A stretch of DNA of 64,000 nt from Caprimulgus europaeus (Eukaryota > Chordata > Aves > Caprimulgiformes > Caprimulgidae), in NCBI GenBank assembly GCA_907165065.1, contig OU015543.1, forward strand, positions 13,705,638-13,769,637, in the 5' to 3' direction. Shown here piece by piece: positions 25,850-36,467 of the stretch. The notes below the pieces were generated by a model, which saw only the letters and a program-made list of their open reading frames with translations, ran no database searches and was not told the origin of the DNA. Position numbers and translations under genes: made by a program. Every line of letters begins with the position of its first letter. Position 1 is the first letter of the stretch.

Positions 25850-27080
25850 GGGGGGCTAGGTCGTCGGGAGGGGCGCAGCCGCCTCGGAAGGGGCGTAACT
25901 ACGTCGAGAGGGGGGGAGCTACATCACTCTCTATGGTCCCGAGCTCCGCTCACCACCGGAAGTTCCCTTCTCTCTTCTGGCCGCCGCTTCCTGTGGTGCA
26001 ATGCGATGCAGAGCGGGACGGAACACGGCGGTTCTGTGCGGCTGCGGGGACGGCGCGATGGAGGCGGCGATCAGCAGGTGCTGATCCGCAGGTAAGGCGA
26101 ATGCGGCAGCTGTCGGAGGGTTCCTGCCTGGGGCCGCGCTGCAGCCGCTGCCGTGCTCCGCCCTGCGCATCGGCGCGCTCTGCCCCGGGGCGTCCCCTCT
26201 CCCTCTGCCCGCCCGCGCTCTGCTCGGCTCTCTTCTCCCTCGGGACCCCCTGCTGCTGCCGCACTCTCTCCACCCCCCGCCACCTCCTTCCCCATGCCCC
26301 ACACCCTTTGCTCGGCTCCGCTGCCCGCTCTGCCCTCCCGCCTTCCTGCAGGAACCCGTGGCTTTTCCTCCTGCGCTCGGCCCTGCCACTTGTGCTCTGC
26401 TCCGCTTGCCTCCGGGAGAGGAAGGGAGCTTCTTTAGGAAGCCGAGGGGAGGAAGCAGAGGTCTTCTCTCTTCCATTGGGAGGAAGCAGGAAGAGGGGCA
26501 GGAGATAGCTGCCCCCACCCCTCTGCCGGCTTGGAGGCTTTCCTGCCCCTGGAAAAGGCGCTGGCTGCCTCCCCAGTTCAGCAGAATGCCCCAGGTCCTG
26601 CTCGCCCCGTGCGGCTGCCCCCAGCTCCAGCGCCTCCCCTGAAGCCTGTCCCACAGCCATAGGCGGCCCCTAAGCCCTGTCCTCATGGCAGCAAGCTGGC
26701 CCTTGAAAATGCTTTCTTCTCCGTAAATGCTGGTGCTGTGAGCATCAGTTTGGGGAAGGAACAGCATCTCCAGGAGCTCCTGCAGAAGGAGGGGTCCTGT
26801 CTGAGGAGAGCTGCGGTCATCACTGTGAATAATGGTTGGTTGTTCTTTCCCTCTCCCAGGGGCAGCACTGAGGGCTCAGAACTTGTTCGTTCCTCTCCGG
26901 TGATGTTGTTGGCTGCATCTGGCTTGGGTTTACGTGGGCTGCCTTTGCCTCATTCTCCCGATGGCATGGGCAAAAAGGGACAGCTGGAGCACTGGGTGAC
27001 TGTGGACAGGAGCTGCCATGGCTGAAGCTGGAGAGGCTGAGTTTGGGAGGCTGACATGCACCAGGCCAAACTCGACATCT
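25850..27080 (+). repeat. GC-rich promoter-like segment, duplicate copy A
   Basis: About 1.2 kb that aligns by eye along its length with 38,645-39,760, sharing GAGCGGGACGGAACAC-like sequence, GGTTCCTG..GGGGCCGC, a run of C-rich coding-like DNA, TTGAAAATGCTTTCTT and GTTTACGTGGGCTGCC. Begins with a TAGGTCGTCGGGAGGGGCG-type CpG block. A possible first exon GCGATGGAGGCGGCGATCAG ends at a CAGGTAAG donor near 26,093, but its ATG frame meets TGA after eight codons. At the far end the position equal to a GTGAGT donor in copy B reads CTGAGT here, so the donor is lost. Probably a decayed copy of a promoter plus first exons. Confidence 0.65.
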
Positions 27081-27596
27081 GGTCTCTTGGAGGTAAGGTG
27101 CTTTTCAGACCCCACACGCCCTCTTCAAGCCCAGCTCTTCTTTACATGCTGCTTAGGATAGTTATTAACTGATTGCTAATAGAATCTAATTAATATTTAT
27201 ACAGTGTACAACCATGATGTTTAATCCTAATACTCAGGTTTTAACAGCAGTTGATTCACAACCTTGTCAAAAGCCCAGACTGCTGTAACCAGCTGGAGCT
27301 GGTGAGGAGAAAGAGCAGAGATCAGCTGGAGCTTCAGTGCAGAGCTGGAGCTTCAATGAGTCAGAACTGTAGCAAGCAGGAGCCGAAATGAGACAGGGCA
27401 TCATGTAGTATGTTATAGAACATAATTTATTAAGTGTACTTAAGCAGTTAGGTATTTGTTCTAAATGTTTAAAAAGAGAGGCAACTGGATGTCGTAGGAT
27501 TTTATTTTCTGGATGCTTTGATGTAATGCACTGAAGTACTTTCTGTCTCGATTTCAATGGCACATTTCCCTGGTAGTTCAGTAGCGTATTTCTGGG
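27081..27596. other. Intergenic, nothing recognised
   Basis: AT-richer DNA between copy A and the stray satellite monomer. A short TGGAGCT..CAGAGCTGGAGC imperfect repeat is seen near 27,290-27,350; nothing else. Confidence 0.5.
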
Positions 27597-27800
27597 GTAG
27601 TGCAGCTGGCCAGCAACAGCTTTCAAGCCTGGCTCCTTTGATGTAGGAGCCGGCAGCATTTATTTGTAGTTTCAGAGCCATGCTGGGTTTTATGGGCATT
27701 TTGGTTCCTGGTGAATACAAATGCTCCTGGTGAGCCAGGCAAGGCACCAAGGCCCAAGTTGTATGGGACTATGAATGTGTGTCCAAGTGGAGAAAAGGTC
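27597..27800 (+). repeat. Isolated decayed monomer of the 190-bp satellite
   Basis: Contains in order AACAGCTTTCAAGCCTGGCT, GTAGTTTCAGAGCC, TTGGTTCCTGG, ATGCTCCTGGTGAGCCAGG, CCAAGGCCCAAGTTG, GTGGAGAAAAGGTCCA and again CAACAGCT. These follow the order and spacing of the satellite that fills 52.46-64.0 kb, about 25 kb away, with substantial divergence. It is just over one unit long. Confidence 0.8.
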
Positions 27801-28555
27801 CAACAACAGCTGGAAAATGAATTTTTGCTCTGAAACAGTCTCATTTCAGACACTTCTCCTGGAGGCACATGAGTCACTGTTTCTTTTGGATCTTTCACAA
27901 TTCACTTACTCCAAGTTAATCACTTATCCTCTATAATTGTTATGTCTCTAAATTCTATTATTCTTGTTGATTCAGCTGGATTTGGTTTAAACCAACCATG
28001 GAAAGGGCTATGCAAAGGACAAAATGAGAAGCAGCATGGTTGCATGGTTTATAAGAATTATTATTATTCTATTATTTCACAGCACCTGTTTCTAATTTTT
28101 CACCTTAACCATAATGCTTCTATTAATCAATATCATTATACCCATAAGTCTTTTCTTAGAGAGTCTTTCCCTTTTACACGCGGGTGGCCAAGGGGATCGT
28201 GCAGCTCCATGGACTCATTGGGCAACTGGAGCTCGAGTGTTTGCCCCAGGTGAGACCTCTAGACTGAAAAGTCCCTCCAAAGTGCTGCCCATGGGGGCCT
28301 GACACCCCTTTTTTCTCCTTTTTTACTCTCTTGTAGGATATTTGGAGCATTTGCAGCAGTTATGTGGTACTTGGTTGCTTCTCCCCATGTTACCCTGATG
28401 GTAGAGGAGTTCCACAGGGTCAGACATTCCTCACACCAACATCTTGACATCTCAGTGTTTTCATTTCACTTCCCAGTGGGAATGAAATGAAGCTTCACCT
28501 CCCGCCCAGGCTCCTTGTCAAGCTGGAGAGAAGCCTGAGCTGCTGTCACTGCACA
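27801..28555. other. Intergenic, nothing firmly recognised
   Basis: No domain or RNA gene seen. An open stretch at about 28,185-28,250 ends in CCCCAGGTGAGA, a strong donor match, but it lacks a convincing acceptor, so I do not call it an exon. Confidence 0.4.
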
Positions 28556-28559
28556 CAGG

Positions 28560-28775
28560 AGGCTCTTTAGGAGGCCCTGAAGAGATTCAGAGGTATTTGG
28601 GGAGGAACTCAGTAGTATTTGGAAGGAAATCTGTTGTTTTAGGAGGAATTCAGAGTTATTTTGGGATAATTTAATTATTTTGTGAGAGTTACAAGTTATT
28701 TTCGGTTTAGTATTTAGTTATTTTTGTGAGAATTTCAAAGCATTTGGGAATAATTCAGAAGTATTTGGGGAGGGA
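28560..28775 (+). repeat. Degenerate ~32-bp tandem repeat
   Basis: Repeated GAATTCAGAGGTATTTGGGGAG-like units, for example around 28,583, 28,605, 28,650, 28,735 and 28,757, with heavy divergence. An old minisatellite. Confidence 0.55.
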
Positions 28776-28841
28776 AGGGGGATTGTCTAAGGGAAGGCAG
28801 CTGCAGGCAGAGCCCCACACTCACCTCCCACCTCCTTCCAG

Positions 28842-28901
28842 GCACAGGGAGACCTGCAAGGAAGCCAAGCAGAGGAAACCTCCCCCGTGAAGAGGAAAAG
28901 G
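28842..28901 (+). CDS. Candidate small exon, unrecognised protein
   Basis: Flanked by a CTCCTTCCAG acceptor and a GTGAGG donor. The 60-nt interval is open in phase 0, AQGDLQGSQAEETSPVKRKR, with a basic PVKRKR end that could be a nuclear-localisation signal. I do not recognise the protein, and chance is a real alternative for such a short interval. Confidence 0.25.
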
Positions 28902-28996
28902 GTGAGGTGGCTTTTTTAATCCCTTTTTTCCTGCCCTTCAAATGCTCTCAGGACCCCCCTCCCTGCTCTGACCCACCACCACGGGTTTCCCCGCAG

Positions 28997-29122
28997 CAAC
29001 TCTGCTCCCAGAGCTCTTGGTGGACAGAAGCAGTGTGCAGTGGGATGAAGAAGAACAGGATGCAGCCGGTGGCTGCCAGGGGCTCCCTGGAGGGAGATGC
29101 TGGACGGGGACACGAAAACCAG
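28997..29122 (+). CDS. Candidate small exon, unrecognised protein
   Basis: Preceded by TTTCCCCGCAG and followed by a weak GTGCTG donor. The 126 nt are open in phase 0, compatible with the interval at 28,842-28,901, reading QLCSQSSWWTEAVCSG and onward. No known domain. Low support. Confidence 0.2.
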
Positions 29123-29499
29123 GTGCTGCAAGATGCTGCTTTTCCGGCCAAAATACAAACTCACTGGAGGTCCCGCAACAACCCTAATTTATCTAATTGC
29201 CCCAATTCACCCCTAATTACCCTAAAATACCCCTAATTTACCTCCAACAGTTACACTGCTTCTTGAAGTAAAGACCTGTTTTGTGGTGCTGAAATGGTCA
29301 ATAAAGTATATAAAATGAGGGATTAAAAATACTCCACCGAATTTCCAGTGCATTAGATAAATTTTAAGGTGTTTCTTGTGTGGGGCTGGAGGAGGGGCAG
29401 TGGAACAGGAGCAGACCTGGTTAAAAAATGCACTGCTGGACTCTGCCTGTGCCTGCTGGGTGACTGGACCTGACTGGGAACCTCTCTCTTCAGCCACGC

Positions 29500-32310
29500 T
29501 GGCCCCGCGGGGAGGGCCATGTCTTGCCTGTCCCTCGGTGCAGTTTTCAATGCCACTTTGTTCTGCGTGTCTCTCGGTGCAGCTCTTTCAGTGTCAGGGC
29601 AGCGACCAGCCCTCAGCACAGCTTCTATTCATGCCTCACGCTGCCCTTCTCCCGGTGCAGTACTTTTTATTCCCACCTCACATCTCCCTTCCCTCATTTC
29701 AGCCCCTTTTATTGCCCCCTCTCGCACCTCCCAGCTCGGGTGCAGCTCTTGTAGCCTGGGTGAGCAGTGGCCGTCTCTCGGTGCAGCTCTTTTAGTGCCA
29801 CTGCCCCGTTGGCAGCTTTTATTCACGTCTTGCTCCCCTGCGGTGCAGTTTTCAATGCCACTTTGCTCTGCGTGCCCCTCGGTTCAGCTCTTTTAGTGAT
29901 AGGGTGGCAGCCACCCCTTGTTGCAGCTTTTATTCACACCTCACATTCCCTTCCCCTGGTGCAGTACTTTTTATTACCCCCTCACATCTCCCACCCCTTG
30001 GTCCAGCCTGGCCAAGCGGCAGCGGTCCCTCGGTGCAGCTCTTTTAGTGCCGCCTTGGTTCAGCTTTTCTGTGGCACGGGCAGTGACCACACCACCAGGT
30101 ACAGCTCTTTTATTCCCACTTCACATCTCTCTTCCCTCATTTCAGCCCCTTTATTACCCCCTCTCGGACCTCCCAGCCCGGGTGCAGCTCTTGTAGCCTG
30201 GGTGAGCAGTGGCCGTCCCTCGGTGCAGCTCTTTTAGTGCCACTGCCTCCCACTGTCCCATCAGCGGGTCTTTTATTCACGTCTCACTCTCCTCTGGTGC
30301 AGCTTTCAATGCCGCTTTGCTCTGCCTGTCCCTCGGTGCAGCTCTTTTAGTGACAGGGCGGCAGCCACCCCTTGGTACAGCTTCTATTTACGCCTCACAC
30401 TTCCCTTCCCTGGTGCAGTAGTTTTTATTACCCCCTCACATCTCCCTTCCATCATTTCAGCCCCTTTTATTGCCCCCGCTCGCACCTCCAGCCCCAGGTG
30501 CAGCTCTTGTAGTCTGGGTGAGCAGTGGCCGTCCCTTGGTGCAGCTTTTAGTGACAGGGCAGTGGCCAGCCCTCAGTGCAGCATCTGTTCACACCTCACA
30601 CTTCCCCTGGTGCAGTACTTTTTATTACCCCCTCACACTTCCCACCCCTCGGTGCAGCCTGGCTGGGCAGCAGCGGTCCCTCGGTGCAGCTCTTTTAGTG
30701 CCGCCTCGGTGCAGCTTTCAATGCTGCTTTGCTCCGCATGTGCCTTGGTGCAGCTCTTTTAGTGACAGGGCGGCAGCCACCCCTTGGTGCAGCTTCTATT
30801 TACGCCTCACACTTCCCTTCCCTGGTGCAGTAGTTTTTATTACCCCCTCACATCTCCCTTCCATCATTTCAGCCCCTTTTATTGCCCCCGCTCGCACCTC
30901 CAGCCCCAGGTGCAGCTCTTGTAGTCTGGGTGAGCAGTGGCCGTCCCTTGGTGCAGCTTTTAGTGACAGGGCAGTGGCCAGCCCTCAGTGCAGCATCTGT
31001 TCACACCTCACACTTCCCCTGGTGCAGTACTTTTTATTACCCCCTCACATCTCCCACCCCTCGGTGCAGCCTGGCTGGGCAGCAGTGGTCCCTCGGTGCA
31101 GCTCTTTTAGTGCCGCCTCGGTGCAGCTTTCAATGCTGCTTTGCTCCGCATGTGCCTTGGTGCAGCTCTTTCAGTGACAGGGCAGCGACCAGCCCTCAGC
31201 ACAGCTTCTATTCACGCCTCACGCTGCCCTTCCCCTGGTGCAGTACTTTTTATTCCCACCTAACATCTCCCCTCATTTCAGCCCCTTTTATTGCCCCCTC
31301 TCGCACCTCCCAGCCCGGGTGCAGCTCTTGTAGCCTGGGTGAGCAGTGGCCGTCCCTTGGTGCAGCTCTTTTAGTGCCACTGCCTCCCACTGCCCCATTG
31401 GCAGCTTTTATTCACGTCTCACTCTCCTGTGGTGCAGTTTTCAATGCTGCTTTGCTCTGCCTGTCCCTCGGTTCAGCTCTTTTAGTGACAGGGTGGCAGC
31501 CACCCCTTAGTGCAGATTTTATTCACACCTCACACTTTCCTTCCCCCGGTTCAGTACTTTTTATTACCCCCCGCATCTCCCCCCCCTTCGGTGCAACCTG
31601 GCTGGGCAGCAGCGGTCCCTCGGTGCAGCTCTTTAAATGCCGCCTCGGTGCAGCTTTCAATGCTGCTTTGCTCTGTGTGTGCCTTGGTGCAGCTCTTTCA
31701 GTGTCAGGGCAGCGAGCAGCCCTCAGCACAGCTTCTATTCACACCTCACACTGCCCTTCCCCTGGTGCAGTACTTTTTATTACCCCCTTGCGTCTCCCAC
31801 CCCTTGGTCCAGCCTGGCCAAGCGGCAGCGCTCCCTCGGTGTAGCTCTTTTAGTGCCGCCTTGGTTCAGCTTTTTCTGTGGCATGGGCAGTGACCACACC
31901 ACCAGGTACAGCTCTTTTATTCCCACTTCACATCTCCCTTCCCTCGTTTCAGTCCTTTTATTGCCCCCTCTAGGACCTCCCAGCCCAGGTGCAGCTCTTG
32001 TAGCCTGGGTGAGCAGTGGCCGTCCCTCGGTGCAGCTCTTTTAGTGCCACTGCCTCCCGCTGCCCCGTTGGCAGCTTTTATTCACGTCTCACTCCTCTCT
32101 GGTGCAGCTTTCAATGCTACATTGCTCCACATGTCCCTTGGTGCAGCTATTTTAGTGACAGGGCAGTGGCCACCCCTTGTTGCAGCTTTTATTCACACCT
32201 CACACTTCCCTTCCCCCGGTGCAGTACTTTTTATTACCCCTCACATCTCCCCCCCCTCAGTGTAGCCCAGCTGGGTAGCAGCAGTCCCTCGGTGCAGCTC
32301 TTTTAGTACT
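29500..32310 (+). repeat. Complex minisatellite with GGTGCAGCTCTTTTAGTG core
   Basis: About 2.8 kb of irregular repeats in which GGTGCAGCTCTTTTAGTG-like, GGTGCAGTACTTTTTATT, TATTCACGCCTCACACTTCC and CTCACATCTCCC words recur in a loose order. On top of this there is a higher-order duplication: 30,420-30,831 is nearly identical to 30,832-31,243, a 412-bp step. The long open frames here (up to 320 codons) change register with the repeat and encode only low-complexity sequence, so no gene is called. Confidence 0.9.
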
Positions 32311-32389
32311 GCCTCGCTCTGGGGGTAACAGCATCTTCCCCCTGACCACCCAGCCTTGACCAGCTCCTCTGCTGACCTGTCACTGGGGT

Positions 32390-32405
32390 GGGTCTTAAAA
32401 GAGCC
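32390..32405 (-). terminator. Histone-type 3' stem-loop (one stem mismatch)
   Basis: On the minus strand reads GGCTCTTTTAAGACCC preceded by CCAAA and followed by ACC, close to the replication-dependent histone mRNA hairpin GGYYCTTYTNARRRCC. Five of six stem pairs form; the third (C opposite C) is broken. About 15-25 nt downstream is the purine-rich GCAGAGGAGCTGG, positioned like the U7 snRNP-binding element. Confidence 0.65.
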
Positions 32406-32557
32406 TTTGGGTACAACTTTTACTGCTCTGTTCACTGTTTTCAACATTGACCCTGACCCATCACACGAATCCATCCCCCTCCTTACACTGCTAATGCCAG
32501 TGCTTTTTTCCCCGCGGTCTTCTGCAGTTCATCTTCCCGCTGGGGTGCTGATGTCTT

Positions 32558-32902
32558 TCACCCAGCTGCCCTCCTGCACTGCTCACGTCCCTCCATTCCC
32601 TCCTTACCAACACACCCCACACAGAACGAACCAACGATGCCAGGGCCCATCCCGCACTGCAAGAGCCCTTTGCTGAGCAAAGCACTGACTGCTGCCTTCA
32701 GTTGACCGCGATGCTGCACCACGTTGTATCCCTCAGTAGCAAGCTACTTCTTAATAAGAGCTAAAGACACACCTTTATGTGCTGTGGAGAAGCAAACAGT
32801 GTGGAGGATGAGATCTGACAGCGACAGCCGCCTGGACTTCTTCATTAAGGGTGCTGCTGCCTTGGAAGTTGATGGCTGTGGCGTGGCTTTACCCCGCGGC
32901 AT
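32558..32902 (-). pseudogene. Linker histone H1-like gene with an in-frame TAG
   Basis: ATG at 32,900-32,902 starts MPRGKATPQPSTSKAAAPLM, then KKSRRLSLSDLILHTV and HKGVSLALIKK, which align with the H1 globular-domain start (SELITKAV...GVSLAALKKAL). TAG follows at 32,744-32,746 (codon 53), exactly inside helix 2, but the same frame goes on with LATEGYNVV, QLKAAVSALLSKGLLQ and GIVGSF, matching GYDVE, IKLGLKSLVSKGTLVQ and GASGSF of H1. So the whole winged-helix domain is present, broken by one codon. The same-frame stop is TGA at 32,558-32,560, and the usual long lysine-rich C-tail is absent. With the TATA box upstream and the histone 3' hairpin downstream, this derives from a true intronless histone gene, not a processed copy. 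Alternatives are readthrough or an assembly error at the TAG. Confidence 0.75.
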
Positions 32903-33000
32903 GGTAGGCCGGAGGCTTCGAGACACTCCCCCTGCTGCTGGAGCTGCTGCTCTCTCCGCTGCTGCCCGCCGACTGTGCCGCGGCGCCGCCTGCCGGCCTC

Positions 33001-33007
33001 TTATATA
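33001..33007 (-). promoter_or_regulatory. TATA box of the H1-like gene
   Basis: Minus-strand GCTATATAAGAGG lies about 100 nt upstream of the H1-like ATG, within GC-rich sequence. Spacing leaves about 70 nt of 5' leader. No canonical H1 box AAACACA was seen close by. Confidence 0.65.
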
Positions 33008-33169
33008 GCTCCGAGCCGGACGAAATCGAGACAATGGTTCCCACGCGCAGCGCCCCCTGCCGGGCGGGCGCAGCCGAGTCAACCTCCGCACGCCTCTGCT
33101 CCCCCCGCCCTCCTGCCAGTGCCAAAATGAGCTTTTTTCTCCCCTAAAAAAACCGCATCCTGCCCCCCT

Positions 33170-33810
33170 GGGAAAAGTGCCAAAGCTGGTTTCACTCCTT
33201 CACCATGGCTGTTTATGCCCCCACGGACAGGCCCTAAAGAAACCGTGTTAAAAAAAATCCTAAAATGCTAAAAAAGGCCCCAGAAAGTCATGTGGGCATC
33301 AAACATGCTTGTCCCAAAGCAGTGCAGCTACAGGAGGTGTTTATAAATCAAAAGTAAAACTTAAATAACATAAAAAAAAATTTTTATGCTTATATATATG
33401 CTTAACAGAAACACACATAAATGACAGCTTCTGGTTAAATATTATCTAATGCACCCCTGGCTTCTCCCTCTGCTGCTGAGACTTCTTGCAGGCTTAGATC
33501 CCTCTTGGAACTGGCTAAAAAATACTTGAACCGGCAAAGAATTAATTAAACACAAATTGTATCTCTTGATAACTTAATGAAAGGTGTATTCCAGGCATTT
33601 CTTGGGAAAAAAACTTTTTTTTTTTTAAAATAAAGTATGTTTTATTTTTTTCTTTTGTTGTGCCTGGAGAGTAGCTAGCAGAGATGAAACTCTCAGGTTG
33701 ATTTTGGGTTGGTTCCTCCTGTTTTGCTTTATCTTGTTTCTTCAGGCTCCGTTCTGTCACCGCCCTTGAGGCCACCAGGCGAGTGGGAATAGAGGCAGAG
33801 GGGATCATAA
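33170..33810. other. Intergenic with A/T tracts
   Basis: A minus-strand open frame with ATG at about 33,806-33,808 and basic, low-complexity content runs into an AATAAAACATACTTTATT segment followed by an A-rich tract (33,615-33,650). That is a poly(A)-signal-plus-tail look, but the frame matches nothing I know. Confidence 0.35.
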
Positions 33811-33822
33811 ACGCCACCTCCT

Positions 33823-33875
33823 ATTGGTCGAGGGACATGCTGAGGCTTGCTATTGGCTGTGCGGCATTAACCAAT
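33823..33875. promoter_or_regulatory. Triple CCAAT-box (NF-Y) cluster
   Basis: ATTGG at 33,823-33,827 and 33,852-33,856 and CCAAT at 33,871-33,875 sit within 53 bp in otherwise mixed DNA, next to GC-rich sequence ending in CCTGTCAGGTGCGTG near 33,945, a possible donor. Multiple close CCAAT boxes are typical of cell-cycle and histone-gene promoters. Which gene it serves, and in which direction, is unclear. Confidence 0.55.
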
Positions 33876-33899
33876 GAGAATGGAGCTTTGTAATAGTGA

Positions 33900-34920
33900 G
33901 TGCGGGTCGGAGCTGTTTGAAGCCCGCGGTGCTTCCCCTGTCAGGTGCGTGGAGGGCCGGTCGGACCTGATTGAAGACTCTTGCCTCCCCCAGCATTTTA
34001 GAAAAAATAAATAAATAAATCCTAAAAATAAAAAGTAAGGAAAGTGTTTCTGGTATTTTTATACTCTTGGGAGAAGGAGCAGGTGCATGGGGGAGGAGAG
34101 GGGTCATGGGGAGATCCCCTCCAAACAAGAGGAGGCTCAGCCCCAAAGTGCCTGAGAGCTGTCCCTGTTCCATGGCCCAGTGCTTTGCAGGCTGGAGGGC
34201 AGGGCAGCCAGTCCCAGTGTGCAGTGTCTCTCAGTGCCAAGCCTGGCCCAGGAAGCCTTGTGAGCATCTGCAGGAGTGGGAGAGCAGATGCCCGGTAGCA
34301 CAGAGGAGAAGGAAGGGGCAAATACCAGAGCAGAGCCTGGGGATCACCAGAGAATCGCTTGTCTAGATCAACCACTCCCATCTGCTCCACTTGGACGTGC
34401 TGTTTTCTTCAGAACATACACATAGAGAGGCTTTCAGTCTCTACTCTCCTGGCTCGAGGATGCCAGCTCTGCTGCCTTACTTCTTTTTGAAAATAATTTT
34501 TTTTTTGAGTTCTCTCGTTTGAAATCTCTCCTTTCTTTTTGAAATCTCTCTGCAGGGATTCCCTGCTGCCAGTGTTGCAGCCCTGCTGCTACACGCAGCC
34601 ATGCAGCAAGCCCTGGGGTTTGCTCTGGGACAGAACAAACCCCAGAGCGCTTCCCGGGGTCGCGGTGCTGTTCCTTCTCCTGCGGGGGACGGGATTTGGG
34701 GAAGGGGCAGGAACAGCCCCCGGGCTGTGGGAGCGGTGAGAGGCAAACGGCGGCGTCTCGCTGCTGCTACCGCCATCTTGTGTTCGAACAGCGGTACTGC
34801 AGCCCAGCGGCCAGGTGCGGCTCATCAGAGCGGGCTCGTGAGGCTAAGTGCTGCCGCATGGCGGACACAGCCTAGTACTGCAGCTCGTCCGCCGCAAATG
34901 CACGCGCTGTCACCTGGTGA
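33900..34920. other. GC-rich intergenic, possible promoter flank
   Basis: Includes an AAATAAATAAATAAAT run (about 34,006-34,021), a T-tract at 34,495 and a GC-rich section 34,560-34,860 with a CCGCCATCTTG YY1-type word near 34,770. No gene is recognised. Confidence 0.45.
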
Positions 34921-36079
34921 ATGATTTTCAGTACTGCAGCTCTTTGTCGGCGCATGCGCAGTAGATTTCCTCAACATGTTTACGACTGTTGCCTGGCAAC
35001 CAAAATAGGTCCTGTAGTGTTAGTGCTTCGCATGCGCGACAGTGCATTTAAAATTCCTTTGTCTCTGCTGCCACCCGGCGGCCAACTTTTGGTACTGCAG
35101 CTGCATTGCCGCAAAAGCGCGGTGACGCCCTCGTGCTCCATCCCTCCGACAACGGCAATGCGATCCTACGGTGCCTACAGGGTGGTGACGCCCCCGCATT
35201 CGTCTATGGCTCCCAGGAAGGAAACACCGCTGCCGCCCATGAGCTACCGGCGCCCGGCGGGTGCTCGCTGCGGCTGTCGCTTCGTGGTGGAAATGCCCGG
35301 GAGCGGCACGGCAAGCGGTAAAGGGGGGCGCGGGGAAGGTGGGGATGGGTCGAGAGAGGCGGGGCTAGGTCGGAAAAGCGAAGCTCTTCACCGAGGGGCG
35401 GGGCTACGTCGAGTGGGGCATAGCTATGCTATATTCTCTCCGTGTGAAGTTTTTTTTGTTTATTTATGTTTTTTGTGCGAAAGCACAGTAGCGCCTTTCT
35501 GTAGTGCTCGGTACTTCAGTTCTTTGTTGGCGCCTGCACAGTACCATTATTCACACGCGCGAGGCTGTTGCCTAGCGACTAGTCTTTGGGGCTGGCGCAT
35601 GCGCAGTAGCGTCGTTCAGAGGCGCTCGCTACTGCCACCAGGCTACCAAAGTTCGGCACTGCAGCTCTTTGCTGCCGCATGCGCAGTAGCTTTGTTTACA
35701 CGCGCGGCTGTTGCCAAGCGACTAGTCTTCGGGACTGGCGCAAGCGCACTAGCGTTGTTTACACGCCCACAGATGTTGCCTAGCAACTACTCTTAGACCT
35801 AGCGCATGCGCAGTAGGGTTGTTTACACGCAGGGCTGCTGCCTAGCAACTTCTCGGGGGGACAGCGCATGCGCAGTAGTGTCTTACCGTGCTCGCTACTG
35901 CCACTCGGCGACCAGAATTCAACACTGCAGCTCTTTGTCGGCGCAAGCGCACTAGCGTTGTTTACACGCCCACAGATGTTGCCTAGCAACTAGACTTCTC
36001 TTGCTTGATGCTTTCTTGCTACCCCCTGCTGCCCATCAACCTGCCGCTTTTTTTCTTCTCTCTTCTAGCGTCTTGCACC

Positions 36080-36280
36080 ATGCTCCTGGTTTTTGACAGT
36101 CTCCAGCACTGCGTATCAGCCCGTGGCTTCGGGAGCCGAGCGATGGACCATCCGTTCTGCGCCGAGCCGAGCAGGGTGGCTCTGGGAATGATGGGCGAGA
36201 CGTCCCAGGGGAGAGGGGGTGTCGGGGGCCCCGAGCCCCAGAGCAGACTTCCTTCCTCCCGGGATTTGTTCTGTGCGTGA
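36080..36280 (+). CDS. Short ORF downstream of the NRF1/RFX cluster, unrecognised
   Basis: A 66-codon ATG frame with a fair start context (CACCATGC), preceded by a pyrimidine-rich TTTTTTTCTTCTCTCTTCTAG that could be an acceptor. It begins MLLVFDSLQHCVSARG; no domain or homologue is recognised. In a GC-rich region this length is not strong evidence of coding. Confidence 0.15.
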   Translation: MLLVFDSLQHCVSARGFGSRAMDHPFCAEPSRVALGMMGETSQGRGGVGGPEPQSRLPSSRDLFCA

Positions 36281-36467
36281 CTGAAGAAACACTTGCCACT
36301 TCCTTTGCGGTCCCAGCTGCGTCTGCACTCACACACGCGGGGCGGGGGCTGTGACTGAGCCCCAGGGGCAGGCAGTGGGGTGGATGGTGAAGGTCCCTCG
36401 CTGTAAGGGGCTGGTGCTGGAAGTCCTGCCCGGGGTGGCCTTGGGGAGAGGGGCTGGGCGAACTCCT

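Noticed and set aside
25931-26767. Overlapping 236-278 codon frames on the minus strand and a 242-codon plus-strand frame
   Set aside because: Very GC-rich DNA with few chance stops; several frames are open at once, and the predicted proteins are low-complexity Arg/Gly/Ala/Ser with no domain.
30470-31844. Long plus-strand frames of 235 and 320 codons
   Set aside because: Products of the GGTGCAGCTCTTTTAGTG minisatellite; residues repeat with the DNA unit and switch frame between neighbouring units.
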